A stretch of 64,000 bases of DNA from Symbiopectobacterium purcellii. GTDB taxonomy: Bacteria > Pseudomonadota > Gammaproteobacteria > Enterobacterales > Enterobacteriaceae. The notes beneath the pieces are model-generated. The model was not told where the DNA came from and searched no databases. It was given only the letters and a program-made list of their open reading frames with translations. The stretch is taken from the NCBI RefSeq assembly GCF_019797845.1, contig NZ_CP081864.1, positions 1,860,001 through 1,924,000 of the forward strand. The letters run 5' to 3'. Below, one piece after another: positions 19,505 through 29,600 of the stretch. The translations under genes were made by a program, and so were the position numbers. Position 1 is the stretch's first letter, and each line of letters starts with the position of its first letter.

Positions 19505-19936
19505 CTAGCGCATCGCCTTTACCGTAAAGGTGACCACACCAAAGATCTCAAGCGCTTCCTCATGCTGGAAGTGTATCGGTGAATAGCGCGTGTTATGCGG
19601 CACCAATTGCATAAAAGGGCGGATGCGTAACTCCTTAACGGTAAACTCGCCGTCCACGGCGGCCACAACGATATCACCGTGCTGTGCCGTCAATGCCCGA
19701 TCAACCACCAGCAAGTCGCCGTCGCTAATGCCGGCATCAATCATCGAATCACCGCTGACGCGAATAAAGTAGGTAGCATTAGGGTGTTTGATCACCAGTT
19801 GATTGATATCTAGCCTATCTTCCACGTAGTCCTGCGCCGGGCTGGGGAAACCACAGGGCACGTGTTCGATAAAAAAGGGCAACGAAGAGGCATTGACGCT
19901 GAGGCGTGGAGGCCGTGTGGGCGTGGATAACGACAT
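19505..19936 (-). CDS. umuD: UmuD, DNA polymerase V accessory subunit
   Basis: The start ATG at 19936 ([13 protein letters not shown]) gives 143 residues, near the 139 of E. coli. The self-cleavage site Cys-Gly is in [15 protein letters not shown], the catalytic Ser in [12 protein letters not shown], and the Lys in [10 protein letters not shown] LexA-like S24 peptidase fold is complete. It is processed to UmuD' in a RecA-dependent way and joins UmuC. It has its own LexA-type box 18 bases upstream, spaced as for umuC, and is separated from umuC by ygjP. Confidence 0.93.
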   Translation of the reverse strand: MSLSTPTRPPRLSVNASSLPFFIEHVPCGFPSPAQDYVEDRLDINQLVIKHPNATYFIRVSGDSMIDAGISDGDLLVVDRALTAQHGDIVVAAVDGEFTVKELRIRPFMQLVPHNTRYSPIHFQHEEALEIFGVVTFTVKAMR

Positions 19937-19953
19937 GATGATTTTCTCTATAT

Positions 19954-19969
19954 ATGTATATAAACACAG
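19954..19969 (-). promoter_or_regulatory. LexA (SOS) box of umuD
   Basis: On the minus strand CTGTGTTTATATACAT fits CTGT-N8-ACAG except for the last base, the same deviation as the umuC box. It sits 18 bases before the umuD start. Confidence 0.75.
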
Positions 19970-20417
19970 CATATGTGGAATGACCATCGATCAAGCGTTT
20001 TTCTGATAGTTTCCTGTAATGGACTATTATACCGAGTGGTTTACAGGCAAGGTTTGCGTGGTGACGCTTTCTCCGGTTTGCTGTACTTGCAACACTAGCA
20101 AGAAACGCTTTTCTACCGTGTTGTTCGGTAACGATTTGCGGGCATAGTCATTGATGTCAACGGGTTATTGGTGTGATACGGGGTATTGAAAACTGGAGGA
20201 TGAATTTTGTTACTGCTAATCTTTGTCCATGAGCGTGTCTTTTAGTGGACACTTTACAACGGCGATCGTCCGCTGAGCACGGGTTGTCAGCGCTGTACGT
20301 TTAGGAAAAACGGTGATACGCGAGAGGCATCTTGTCTGCTATCTTATCTATCGTGATGCCTTTCCCTAATGATGGGAATATTGAAACACCTATTTTTTTT
20401 CTAAGAGTCTGGGTCTT
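19970..20417. other. Intergenic region upstream of the BLUF-EAL gene
   Basis: About 450 bases without a recognisable gene or RNA. The part just before 20418 is T-rich (TTTTTTTTC at about 20393), and no clear Shine-Dalgarno beyond CTAAGAG is seen. Promoters were not identified. Confidence 0.45.
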
Positions 20418-21632
20418 ATGCTGTCTACATTGATTTACCGAAGTCGTGCAAGCCGAACATTTGATCTATCGCTGCTCGATGCGTTAGTGGCGCAGTCTCA
20501 GGTGCGTAATATGACGCTGCAACTGACCGGCATTCTGATCTTTGATGGCAGTCATTTTCTTCAGGTTTTGGAAGGTGAACCCGAAACGGTGAATCAGCTG
20601 TATGACGCTATCTGCGACGATCCTCGCCATGACGGTGTGGTTGAGTTGATGCGTGATTATGCGGCGAAGCGCCGTTTTATCAATATGGGCATGGCGCTGT
20701 TTGATTTACGCCATGATAAACCCGGTGCCGTGCTGCGAGCGGTGATAAAAACCGGTGCGCTGCGTTATAATCTGGCGAGTGATGACCGGGTTTATAAATT
20801 TATTCGTACCTTTGTTGAAGGCCGCTGGAAGAAACAGCTGGCCTACAGCAGTGAACCTGAATCCTGGGGGTTCTTGTCAGAAGCGCCGCCCTTTACCTCT
20901 CCGCCCGAACAGTCGTTTTTGGGGCAACCTTGTCAGTTCGCGCTGCAACCTATTATTGAACCGCTGCGTGGGCAAATCAGCTCGTTTGAAGCGCTGATCC
21001 GTGGTCCGAACGGTGAGTCGCCGCAGGATTATTTCGCGTCGATCCCGCCCGACAAACTGCATGAAACCGATCTTTCGTCCAAAGCATGGGCGTTGGCGCT
21101 GGCGAAAAATATCAATATTGGCAGCCATAAAATTTCTATTAACTTGCTGCCGATGTCGCTGGTCAAGGTGCCGAATGCCGTTGATATTTTACTGGAGCAG
21201 ATCGATCGCAATGGCCTGGTGCCTGAGCAGGTCATCGTTGAAGTGACGGAGGATGAAGTCATTTCCAGTTTCGACGAATTCTCTTCTGCTATTCGGCAAT
21301 TACGTTCGGCGGGGATTGGTCTGGCTATCGATGACTTTGGTGCCGGTTTTGCCGGGCTATCGCTGCTCGCCAAGTTTCAGCCCGGCAAGATCAAAATCGA
21401 CCGTAGTATCGTAACGGATATCCATGCACATGGGCCCAAGCAGGCGATTGTTCAGGCCATCGTAAAATGTTGTGCGGAGCTGGAAATCAGCGTCGTTGCT
21501 GAAGGGGTGGAAACGGTGGAAGAGTGGTGCTGGCTAGAAGCTGCAGGCATTAGACGTTTTCAGGGATTCCTTTTTGCTAAGCCCAAACTCAATGGCGCAC
21601 CGGCTATTTGTTGGCCGCACCGGCGCGGTTGA
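20418..21632 (+). CDS. bluF: Blue-light sensor with BLUF and EAL domains
   Basis: The 404-aa protein has an N-terminal BLUF domain (about 1-95) with the flavin-site residues Tyr7, Asn31 and Gln49 in place (LIYRSRA, RNMTLQLTGIL, FLQVLEG). A C-terminal EAL domain follows with E191-A-L193 (FEALIRGP), DDFGAGFAGLSLLAKFQPGKIKIDR and VVAEGVET. The layout equals E. coli BluF (YcgF). BluF there binds the repressor BluR and lacks c-di-GMP hydrolysis. No BluR-like gene is next to this one, and several EAL catalytic residues look present, so a phosphodiesterase role is possible. Confidence 0.92.
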   Translation: MLSTLIYRSRASRTFDLSLLDALVAQSQVRNMTLQLTGILIFDGSHFLQVLEGEPETVNQLYDAICDDPRHDGVVELMRDYAAKRRFINMGMALFDLRHDKPGAVLRAVIKTGALRYNLASDDRVYKFIRTFVEGRWKKQLAYSSEPESWGFLSEAPPFTSPPEQSFLGQPCQFALQPIIEPLRGQISSFEALIRGPNGESPQDYFASIPPDKLHETDLSSKAWALALAKNINIGSHKISINLLPMSLVKVPNAVDILLEQIDRNGLVPEQVIVEVTEDEVISSFDEFSSAIRQLRSAGIGLAIDDFGAGFAGLSLLAKFQPGKIKIDRSIVTDIHAHGPKQAIVQAIVKCCAELEISVVAEGVETVEEWCWLEAAGIRRFQGFLFAKPKLNGAPAICWPHRRG

Positions 21633-21748
21633 TTGTCGGTCAACACACCGCAACATCATGAACCAACTGATGTCTGCCTAACGTATTTTTCCCCGCAAAC
21701 TGACCGGGGTGCCCACGGATGGCATATGCGGTGCGTTAATGCGTATTG

Positions 21749-22321
21749 CTACTGGATGCGCTGGAGAAAGGCATCGATATCGGACATTGCCTGACGACGG
21801 GCTTCTGGTGTTGGATTGATAATCAGATGATCGGCATAACCGTTAAGTAGCGCGCTTAGCTGCCGGGTGACCTGCAACACATCAACGTCCTGCCTAACAT
21901 TCGCTGCAATAATGTCGCTTAATAATCCATCCCAGACATGGGTGAGCGTTAGCGCCAGCGCGGCATATTGCTCTTCATGAATGGCCTTGCGCCACAGCGC
22001 GCTATACAGTTGCCAAATGGCATCGCTGGTTTCCGGCAGATATTCTGTTACAAAAGCCTGAAGCTGCTGGGCGGGCGGTGCTGCTCGCACCGTTTTGGCA
22101 AAATTATCCAGATCGGCCAGCATAAAACGCGAGTAGGCTTCGAGACACAGCGTCTGCCAGTCTGAAAAATAGTGATAAATGTGGCTGCGGGAAAGATTCA
22201 GTGCTTCTGTCAGTTCTCGCGTGGTGACATTTTCACTGCCTTTTTCGATAAAAAGGGCAACGGCGGCATCCAAAATTCTCCCCCGTAGTGCTGTGCGATC
22301 TTCTTTCATCCTGTTGTCCAT
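21749..22321 (-). CDS. TetR-family repressor
   Basis: The start ATG at 22321 (MDNRMKEDRTALRGRILDAAVALF) is chosen; the longer frame runs through the operators. The 190-aa protein has the TetR helix-turn-helix ENVTTRELTEALNLSRSHIYHYFSDWQTLCLEAYSRF and a C-terminal ligand domain. Two near-perfect palindromes sharing TTTGAGCA-N2-TGCTCAAA lie between it and the divergent membrane protein gene, so it probably represses both. The ligand is unknown. Confidence 0.9.
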   Translation of the reverse strand: MDNRMKEDRTALRGRILDAAVALFIEKGSENVTTRELTEALNLSRSHIYHYFSDWQTLCLEAYSRFMLADLDNFAKTVRAAPPAQQLQAFVTEYLPETSDAIWQLYSALWRKAIHEEQYAALALTLTHVWDGLLSDIIAANVRQDVDVLQVTRQLSALLNGYADHLIINPTPEARRQAMSDIDAFLQRIQ

Positions 22322-22327
22322 ATTGAC

Positions 22328-22345
22328 TTTGAGCAAGTGCTCAAA
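22328..22345. promoter_or_regulatory. TetR operator palindrome 1
   Basis: TTTGAGCAAGTGCTCAAA is an inverted repeat (TTTGAGCA/TGCTCAAA) lying 7 bases upstream of the TetR start. It shares both arms with the second palindrome at 22361-22380. Confidence 0.8.
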
Positions 22346-22360
22346 TACACTCCGACATGA

Positions 22361-22380
22361 TTTTGAGCAACTGCTCAAAA
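22361..22380. promoter_or_regulatory. TetR operator palindrome 2
   Basis: TTTTGAGCAACTGCTCAAAA is a 20-base inverted repeat 23 bases before the start of the divergent gene. It repeats the arms of palindrome 1 with a centre-to-centre distance of about 34 bases, roughly three helical turns. Confidence 0.8.
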
Positions 22381-22403
22381 TCATAACCCACGAATGAGTT
22401 GTC

Positions 22404-23297
22404 ATGCAAAACACATCTTACCATGCAACCGCAGTGCGCTCTCACAGCGCCGTCGGCACACTTAAAAACCTGGCCGTCAGGCATAAAAAAAAGCTGTTTT
22501 TTACACTGCTGTTGGTTGTGGCTGAGAACGTGATCTACTTGCTGTATCCCTTGCTGGCGGGCTTTGCCATCAATGCGATAATGAAGGGGCAGGCGGCACA
22601 CGGGGTTTTCTATGCCGCACTGGTGCTACTCATGTGGGGGATTGGTGCGGCGCGGCGCAGTATTGATACGCGTACTTTTGCGCGTATTTATGCTGCGCTT
22701 GCGGTTCCGGTGATTTTGACTCAGCGTGAGGATGCGCAGAACAACTCTACCATTGCCGCTCGCTTGGCGCTGTCTCGAGAGTTTGTCAGCTTTTTCGAAA
22801 CGCATTTGCCTCTGTTGATTACGTCGTTAGCGTCGATATGCGGTGCCGTTGTCATGCTGCTGGTCATTGAGCGCATGGCCGGTTTCTTTTGCCTGGGGAT
22901 CCTAGCTTTTTTCGCTCTTTTCCTGTCGGAATATACACGCCGGAATGAAGTTCTCTATCAACGACTTAATAACCGATTAGAAAAGGATATTGCGGTTGTC
23001 AGCAGTGCAGGCGAAAAAAAACTGCATCGCCATTATGATGTGATGGCGCGTCTGCGTATCCGTCTGTCCGATCGTGAAGCGTGTGGCTATCTTGCCATCG
23101 GTGCTGCTTCGGCACTGCTGTTTGGTGGTGCCATCATGCTGATGGCGGGAAAAAAAGGCATCGATGCTGGGCACGTTTATTCTGTGATGACCTACCTGTG
23201 GATGTTTGTGATGAGCCTGGATGACAGCCCGGCGCTACTGGAAAAATACGCGCAATTGAAAGAGATTGGCAAACGGGTGAATACGGGGCTTGGCTGA
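22404..23297 (+). CDS. ABC-exporter-like six-TM membrane protein without ATPase domain
   Basis: The 297-aa protein has hydrophobic helices typical of an ABC exporter transmembrane domain (KKLFFTLLLVVAENVIYLLYPLLAGFAINAI, HLPLLITSLASICGAVVMLLVIE, YLAIGAASALLFGGAIMLMAG, a final SVMTYLWMFVMSLDDSP). There is no Walker A, signature or Walker B, and the next gene is a TetR regulator, so no ATPase partner is nearby. It is controlled by the divergent TetR operators. It could work with a distant ATPase or have another role. Confidence 0.8.
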   Translation: MQNTSYHATAVRSHSAVGTLKNLAVRHKKKLFFTLLLVVAENVIYLLYPLLAGFAINAIMKGQAAHGVFYAALVLLMWGIGAARRSIDTRTFARIYAALAVPVILTQREDAQNNSTIAARLALSREFVSFFETHLPLLITSLASICGAVVMLLVIERMAGFFCLGILAFFALFLSEYTRRNEVLYQRLNNRLEKDIAVVSSAGEKKLHRHYDVMARLRIRLSDREACGYLAIGAASALLFGGAIMLMAGKKGIDAGHVYSVMTYLWMFVMSLDDSPALLEKYAQLKEIGKRVNTGLG

Positions 23298-23310
23298 TCG
23301 CGCTGTGCCC

Positions 23311-23865
23311 TTATTCCCGCACCAGTCGGGTGATCGCCAGCAAAATTTTTTCCCGACTCATGGGGTGGCGATTAAAAAAGTTATGAATGGTATACCCCTC
23401 AATTAACACATCCAGCGTCCATGCCGTTTCCTCGGTAAAATGGCGGTGCAATGCAGTCCTGCTGCGGGACATCCACTCTTGTAACAGCGCGCGGTAGGCT
23501 TCCTGGCGCGAAGCCAGCGCATAGAGTTCAAAACTTAACGTCAGGTGGTTCGGCGTTGCCCAGATATTCCCGCAAATCAGATCGGCGACGGCTTCACAGG
23601 CGCTATCAATGTCTTCTGCTTGTGCCAGTCGCTGATGGAAGGCGTGAGAAATTTCGTCAATCATAAAGGTGAACGCGTCGATCAGCAGCGCATCAATGCT
23701 TTTATAGCGATAAGTTAAGGTACCTAAAGAGAGTTGCGCCCGCGCCGCCACTCGGCGATACGTGGTTGCGCGCACACCGTGTTCAAGGATTACGTTTAAC
23801 GCGGCTTGCGCGATCCTGGTGGGTGTATCTGTTACGATATCTGTCCGATTGCACGAGGCGGCCAT
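23311..23865 (-). CDS. TetR-family regulator
   Basis: The start ATG at 23865 (MAASCNRTD) is preceded by AAGGAG at good spacing. The 184-aa protein has the helix-turn-helix VRATTYRRVAARAQLSLGTLTYRYKSIDALLIDAF and a C-terminal domain ending EGYTIHNFFNRHPMSREKILLAITRLVRE. It is convergent with the ABC-like gene. A target is not obvious; the next gene upstream is an EamA transporter across about 390 bases, in the divergent direction. Confidence 0.87.
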   Translation of the reverse strand: MAASCNRTDIVTDTPTRIAQAALNVILEHGVRATTYRRVAARAQLSLGTLTYRYKSIDALLIDAFTFMIDEISHAFHQRLAQAEDIDSACEAVADLICGNIWATPNHLTLSFELYALASRQEAYRALLQEWMSRSRTALHRHFTEETAWTLDVLIEGYTIHNFFNRHPMSREKILLAITRLVRE

Positions 23866-24258
23866 CTTTTGCTCCTTATTCCCCATTGCTGCTGCGCTGG
23901 ACTCCACGGCATTCTAAGCTATTCGCTACCTTGAGGCGATAAACCCTGTTGTTAATGCTCAGATTTTTATATCGGGTTATTGTACTTAATGAGTCGTTTT
24001 ATCCGTTATTGCAGTCTGTGATATTCATCAAACTTATAAGTGAAAATATTTTCATTTTATTTAAATGATTAACAATCATCAGCTTATATTATTTTTAGTT
24101 TTTAAAATGGTACGTTATGAGATTTTATTCATAGATGTTTCTGTTGTCGCGCTGAGTAAGCCCTTATTCTGAAGCGGTAATTCACTCTTGAAAACCAAGA
24201 CCCGAGAATGCCTTGGTCTTTGAGATAGTGGCATTGGGATCGGGGAAAGGAGAGGATT
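23866..24258. other. AT-rich intergenic region
   Basis: About 390 bases, AT-rich between 24000 and 24110, with no recognisable gene. It should contain the promoters of the TetR gene (minus) and the EamA transporter (plus). No clear palindrome was found. Confidence 0.45.
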
Positions 24259-25194
24259 TTGAATAATGCGATTGCATTTTATACCAATAAGAAAGTGGTA
24301 TTTATACTGGCAACACTCTGTTGCCTGCTGTGGGGAAGTTCTTATCCGGCGATAAAAAATGGTTATGCGCTTTTTCATATCGCTGACGGCGATATTCCGG
24401 GGAAACTGCTCTTTGCCGGTTATCGCTTTGCGATTGCCGGTATCTTGTTGCTGCTGCTGGCAAAAGTGCGCGGGTTTTCCCTGACGCAGTTACTGCCGGG
24501 CCAACCGAAGCAATTGGTGATCCTGGGGTTAAGTCAGACCGCGGTGCAATATACGCTATTTTATATTGGTTTGGCGCACACCACCGGGGTTAACGGATCG
24601 ATCATGAATGCCACCCAGACGTTTTTCAGCGTGCTGCTGGCGCACTATTTATACAACAATGACAAGTTAAGCATCAATAAAAGCGTTGGCTGTCTGGTGG
24701 GTTTTATCGGTGTTGCCATCGTGAATATCAACGGGCTGGGGGATTTCACGTTTACGCTGATGGGCGACGGTTTCATCGTGATATCGGCATTTTTAATCTC
24801 TGCGGCGAGTATTTACGGTAAGCGTATTTCTGCTGCCATGGATGCAACAATGATGACGGGCTACCAATTGACCATTGGCGGCGTAGTCATGATGGCGGCG
24901 GGCTACCTGTTGGGCGGCAATATTCGTGTCGAAAGCGGCACGGCCTGCATGGTATTGCTTTATCTGGTGCTGATTTCGTCGGTCAGTTTTGCCCTGTGGA
25001 GCCAACTGCTGAAGTACAACAAAGTGGGGGTACTTGCGCCGTTTAACTTCCTGATCCCGGTTGCTGGCGTGCTGCTTTCTGCGCTGTTCTTGGGCGAGAA
25101 AATGCTGGAGTGGCGCTATGCCATTGCGCTGGTATTGGTGTGTACTGGCATCGGAATGGTTAATCGTCAGGCATGGCGGTCGGCATCGAGATAG
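24259..25194 (+). CDS. EamA/DMT-family transporter
   Basis: A TTG start at 24259 fits the Shine-Dalgarno AAAGGAGAGGA; no in-frame ATG lies close. The 311-aa protein has ten predicted helices in two EamA repeats (FILATLCCLLWGSSYPAIKNGYALF; GLSQTAVQYTLFYIGLAHTTGVNGSIMNATQTFFSVLLAHYLY; second repeat from SAFLISAASIYGKRIS). Members export metabolites or amino acids; the substrate is unknown. It is convergent with the MFS gene that follows. Confidence 0.88.
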   Translation: MNNAIAFYTNKKVVFILATLCCLLWGSSYPAIKNGYALFHIADGDIPGKLLFAGYRFAIAGILLLLLAKVRGFSLTQLLPGQPKQLVILGLSQTAVQYTLFYIGLAHTTGVNGSIMNATQTFFSVLLAHYLYNNDKLSINKSVGCLVGFIGVAIVNINGLGDFTFTLMGDGFIVISAFLISAASIYGKRISAAMDATMMTGYQLTIGGVVMMAAGYLLGGNIRVESGTACMVLLYLVLISSVSFALWSQLLKYNKVGVLAPFNFLIPVAGVLLSALFLGEKMLEWRYAIALVLVCTGIGMVNRQAWRSASR

Positions 25195-25255
25195 GTATAG
25201 CCTCAGTTTTCCGTTGGTGCCAGATAAGCGGCACCAACGGTGAGAGCAAAACGTA

Positions 25256-26449
25256 TCACGCGGGATGTTTCAACGGGGTCTTTTTCTCACTGGCGGCAGA
25301 GGTGCAGAAAAACGCCAGGATCACCATGCACAAGACCGGCAGCATGGCGATACGCAGCCCAGCATGTTCGCCGATAAACCCCAGCGCTGGCGGCCCGACC
25401 AGAAAAGCGATATAGCCGAGAATGGCTGCAAGAGTGACGCGCACCGAACGGTTGCCTCCCGTAGCGCCAGCGGCAGAGATAGTGAGTGGAAAGCCCAACG
25501 ATGCACCAATCCCCCACAGAATAACCGCGAGGGCCGCGAGCCACTGTGTGTGGGTTAAAATAATCAGCCCTAACCCCACGGCGGCTGAAACCGCGCTGAA
25601 TTTGAGAATGGCTGTGCGGCCAAATTGGTTGACGATGTAACCGCCTGCAAAGCGCCCAGCGGTCATAACAGCGGCGAACCCGACAAAGAACAGAGAGCCT
25701 GATGTATGGCTGAAACCATGCGCATCGATCATCAACAACGGCAGCCAGTCATTGGCAGAGCCTTCTGCCAGCGCCATCGCTAAAATCACTACGCCCAGAA
25801 GCATTAGACGCGTGTCTTTCAGTTCATGAATCACCTGCGCTTTATAGCTGCGGTTTTCACTGTGTTGCTCTGCCACAAGGTCGCTTGCCCACGGCATATG
25901 GGTAAATTGCAATGCAAGCGTCAGCGCAGTCAGGCTGATAATTATGCCAAAATGGAGGTTGATGCTGACGTTAAGTGCGGTCATCCCCATGCCGATCAGC
26001 GCGCCAACCAGCGTGCCCAGGCTAAAAAAGCCGTGCAGCGTGGTCATGATGACTTGATTGATATGTTGTTCAAACGCGGCACCTTCAATATTTAAAGCAA
26101 TATCAATCATGCCCAGTCCCATGCCAAACAGCGCCAGCGCACAAAACGCGACAGGTTGATTTGCCAGTAAAAGCGCTACAGCCAGCAGCAGAAAACCGAT
26201 CGCCAGCAGCATAAAACCGGCCAGCGTAACGCGACGAATGCCATACTTGTTGATCAGTTTTCCTGACCCGAGTATCCCCACCATAGACCCGCAGGAAAAA
26301 CCAAACAAAATCAATCCGAAAACCTCAGTAGACGCATGCAGCGTGTCTCGTATCAACGGCGTTCGGGTGATCCAGGAACTCCAGGCAAAGCCGGGCAAAA
26401 ACATCAGGGAAAATAACGCCATTTTCTGGCGCAGAACGGATGAAGACAT
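25256..26449 (-). CDS. MFS transporter, YbjJ-like
   Basis: The start ATG at 26449 (MSSSVLRQKMALFSLMFLPGFAWSSWITRTPLIRD) follows AAGG. The 397-aa protein has 12 helices, with GFSCGSMVGILGSGKLINKYGIRRV and ALFGMGLGMIDIALNIEGAAFEQ. This is the FucP/YbjJ-like branch of the major facilitator superfamily. The substrate is unknown, and no regulator is adjacent. Confidence 0.87.
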   Translation of the reverse strand: MSSSVLRQKMALFSLMFLPGFAWSSWITRTPLIRDTLHASTEVFGLILFGFSCGSMVGILGSGKLINKYGIRRVTLAGFMLLAIGFLLLAVALLLANQPVAFCALALFGMGLGMIDIALNIEGAAFEQHINQVIMTTLHGFFSLGTLVGALIGMGMTALNVSINLHFGIIISLTALTLALQFTHMPWASDLVAEQHSENRSYKAQVIHELKDTRLMLLGVVILAMALAEGSANDWLPLLMIDAHGFSHTSGSLFFVGFAAVMTAGRFAGGYIVNQFGRTAILKFSAVSAAVGLGLIILTHTQWLAALAVILWGIGASLGFPLTISAAGATGGNRSVRVTLAAILGYIAFLVGPPALGFIGEHAGLRIAMLPVLCMVILAFFCTSAASEKKTPLKHPA

Positions 26450-26637
26450 AACAGCCAACCTTAATCACATTATCGGGTTGCACAGCACGCATAGCAGTAA
26501 GTGTGATTATTGACCGGGAATAAATATTCACCACCAATAATCGTTTCTTACGCATCGTACATTTGTACGAGTAAGTGTTGCATATCCATTTACGGTTGTC
26601 AGCTATCAGGTCTTTTTATTTGTTATGCCATGAGGTG

Positions 26638-26673
26638 AAAACACGCGGGTGTGATGAATAACCCGCGTGTTTG
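26638..26673 (-). terminator. Terminator of the ttrBCA operon
   Basis: AAACACGCGGGT pairs with ACCCGCGTGTTT around a 9-10 base loop. On the minus strand TTTTC follows, 6 bases after the ttrA stop. Confidence 0.85.
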
Positions 26674-26678
26674 CCGCG

Positions 26679-29600
26679 TTACAGGCGTGCGATGGTGGCG
26701 GGTAACCCTTGCCGCACCGAAGCGCCAGAAACCCAATCAAGCCAGGTATTGGGGATCTGGCGCGTGGGATCGGTAAAACCTAAATCATTAAGATTGATCC
26801 CTGAGCCCACCTGAGGATTAACGGGCAGCGCAACACCGTCCAGATAATGCTGTGCCGCGCCCATTTCCTTATGCCCATAGCCGTGCTCAATAGCGATAAC
26901 GCCGGGCATGACGCCACTCAATAAACTGATCTGGGCGATGACGCTACCGCCCGGTGTAGTGATACGCGCCCGATCGCCGTGTTGTAGCCCATAACGCTGT
27001 CCATCCGCTGGGTTGAGCGCGACCAGATTGCTTGGTTTCACCTGATGTAGCCGTGGGATCACCGCAGAGGCGCTTGCCATGGTATTGGATTTAAACGAGA
27101 TCAGCTTTAATGGCCAGTGTGTGACAGGGTAGAGCTGTTCAATGGCGCGACCATCGGATAAGCGTGCGGGATACCAGGTTGGGCAGCCGCTGAAGCGTTC
27201 ACCGGTAATGGCATGGCGATGAGCAGCGACCTGTGCGTTCCAGATCTGCAACGGTGTGTCCAGGCGATTACCCACGCTGTCATCAACGCGCCCACTGGCA
27301 TCGGGGGCGAAACGGCCGCCGCGCGTGTAGATGAAGGCCACGCGGTCAACTTCGTCGGCACGAAGTGTTTGTTTCAGCAACGGCATGATGCGATCGACAC
27401 CGCACAGTTGAATATCTTGTTGCGTCGCGGCGGCGACCGGCGCTTTACCGGCAAAAGCAATATTGGCTGCAACGCGCAGGTAATAGTCTTCTGCACAATG
27501 CAGCGGGTAGCGATTGCCTTGCGTATCACTGAGGGCGTTTTCACCAAAACCGGGCAAATCAAGCCGTTTTGCTACGGCAATACAGAAGGCTTCCATGCCG
27601 ATCGCTTGCCCATCGACGGTGCGTGCGGTTGCTGGCGTGACGATGGGCCAACGTGCCGTGGAGGCTTTGCTGGCTACACCTGCCCAAGGCGCGCTGAATC
27701 CCCAGCTTTCGAAATTATGGGTGTCGGGCACCAGGTAGTCTGCCAGTGCGGTGGTTTCATTCATGAACGCATCGATGGCGATAAACAGCGGTAAGCGTGC
27801 CGGATCTTTCAAGTGGGCTTCCGCGACGCCGCGTAAGCCTGGGATGCCGTACATCGGGTTGGTCATGTTGGAAATCCAGGCCTTGAGCGGGTAGGGATAC
27901 CCCTCCAACGCGGAACTGAGCAGTTCCGTCAGTTGCCCAGCAACGAACGGATACCAGGGCGCTTTTGCCGGCCAGGGCGAGACGCCCGCAGCAACTTTTT
28001 CCCGGTATTCATCGGAGGTTTCATAGGCGGTATTGCTGCGCGCAATATTGAGCCCTTTCGGCTTAACCTGACCGGGAAAGCTAACCAGGTTATAGCGTGG
28101 CCCGTCGCTGACGCCATTAAACTGACCGCCGCCGAGGAATACGCCGCCAGACAGGCTCATGTTACCGATCAGCACATTGAGCATCATGGTCGCCCAGGCG
28201 TTATAGAAACCGTTGCCCGCCATCATGCCGCCGTGGGTGATCACCGCCGCTTTGCGCCCATAGCGGGTAAAGGTTTCCGCAAGCTGCTGGATCTGTGCAA
28301 CCGGCACACCGCATTGCGCGCTGTAGGCCGCCAATGTCATCTGCTCCGCCGCCTCTTTCAGGCGCTGGAAACTGCTCTTCACCGTCACTTGCCGTCCGTC
28401 GTGCAGGGTGACGAGTTGGTGCACCAGCAGCGTCGCCGCATCGCAGCGATCCGCCGCAACCAGCGTACCGCTGGCATCAACCACGACGGGCATGGCAGAG
28501 GTTGTGCCGTCGTTGAGGAGGTGTGCGGTGGTGAGGTGCTGGCCTGCTTGTGGATGATCGTCATCAACGATGACCAGATGTGTCGCGTTGGTCCAGCTCT
28601 TTTCTCCTTGGCGCTGCATTGCCGCCACACTGGGAATGGAGAGGTAAGCGGATTGATAACGTTGGTTTTCAATGATCCAGCGGATCATCCCCATGGCTAA
28701 CGCGGCATCGCTGCCGGGGTTGATCGGCAACCAGTGACCGTTATCGTCTGCCAACACGGTGGTGAGCGGCAGTGCTGGGGCGACCACCACGTAATGAAAC
28801 GCTGCGCGCAACCGTGCACTGGCTAATTGCCTGGCCTGGCGTTTAAACGGGTTGCCGGATTGTGCCGGAGACGTGCCCATAAAAAGTGCAAATTCGACGT
28901 TATCCCAGTCTGGTTTCACATGTGGGTTTTTATCGAGATTGCCTAACAGGGCGCCTGAACCGGCGCGGTAGGCGAGGCCACAGTAAGCACCGTGGGCCCC
29001 GAAATTCTTGCTGCCAAAGCTGTTTTGCGCGAAACGGCGTAGAAAGGTATCGCGTCCATCATCAGCGGCGTTTGTCACCAGTAGCTGATTGGTTTTAGGC
29101 CCATAGCTGGGATGGCGCGGATCGATAGGGGTATCGGGCGCGTGGAGGGCGCGTAGACCGTCAACCTGTCCTTCACCAAAAAGATCGCCACCTTCGACGA
29201 TTTCAGCGATCAACTGTTCAAAGCTGATGCGTTGCCATTGACCTTCGCCACGCTTGCCAACGCGCTTCATTGGTTCAAGGATACGCAGCGGACTGTAAAG
29301 GCTTTCTACCTGCGTGGCGCCGCGGGCGCAGACGGTAGAGCGCCCATCAAGGCCGCTTTCGCCGGATAAACTCGCCAGCGCCTGAGCCATCGGAATGGCA
29401 GCGTCGATGTGGCGTTCGTGCGACAGCGGGTGATAAGGGTTGCCCGCGATGCGCAGTACTTTCCCCGATGTCCGGTCGACCCTGACGCGCACACCGCATT
29501 GCGTCCAGCAGCCGAAGCATTGTGTCATCGATACGGTTTGTTGTGGGTTGGCTTGCCAGCCATTGAGGGCTACCCCTTCCGGCTCCAACGTATTACCGAT

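Noticed and set aside
27933..28700. 255-codon plus-strand frame inside ttrA
   Set aside because: Shadow of ttrA with no signature; composition follows the antisense of the real gene.
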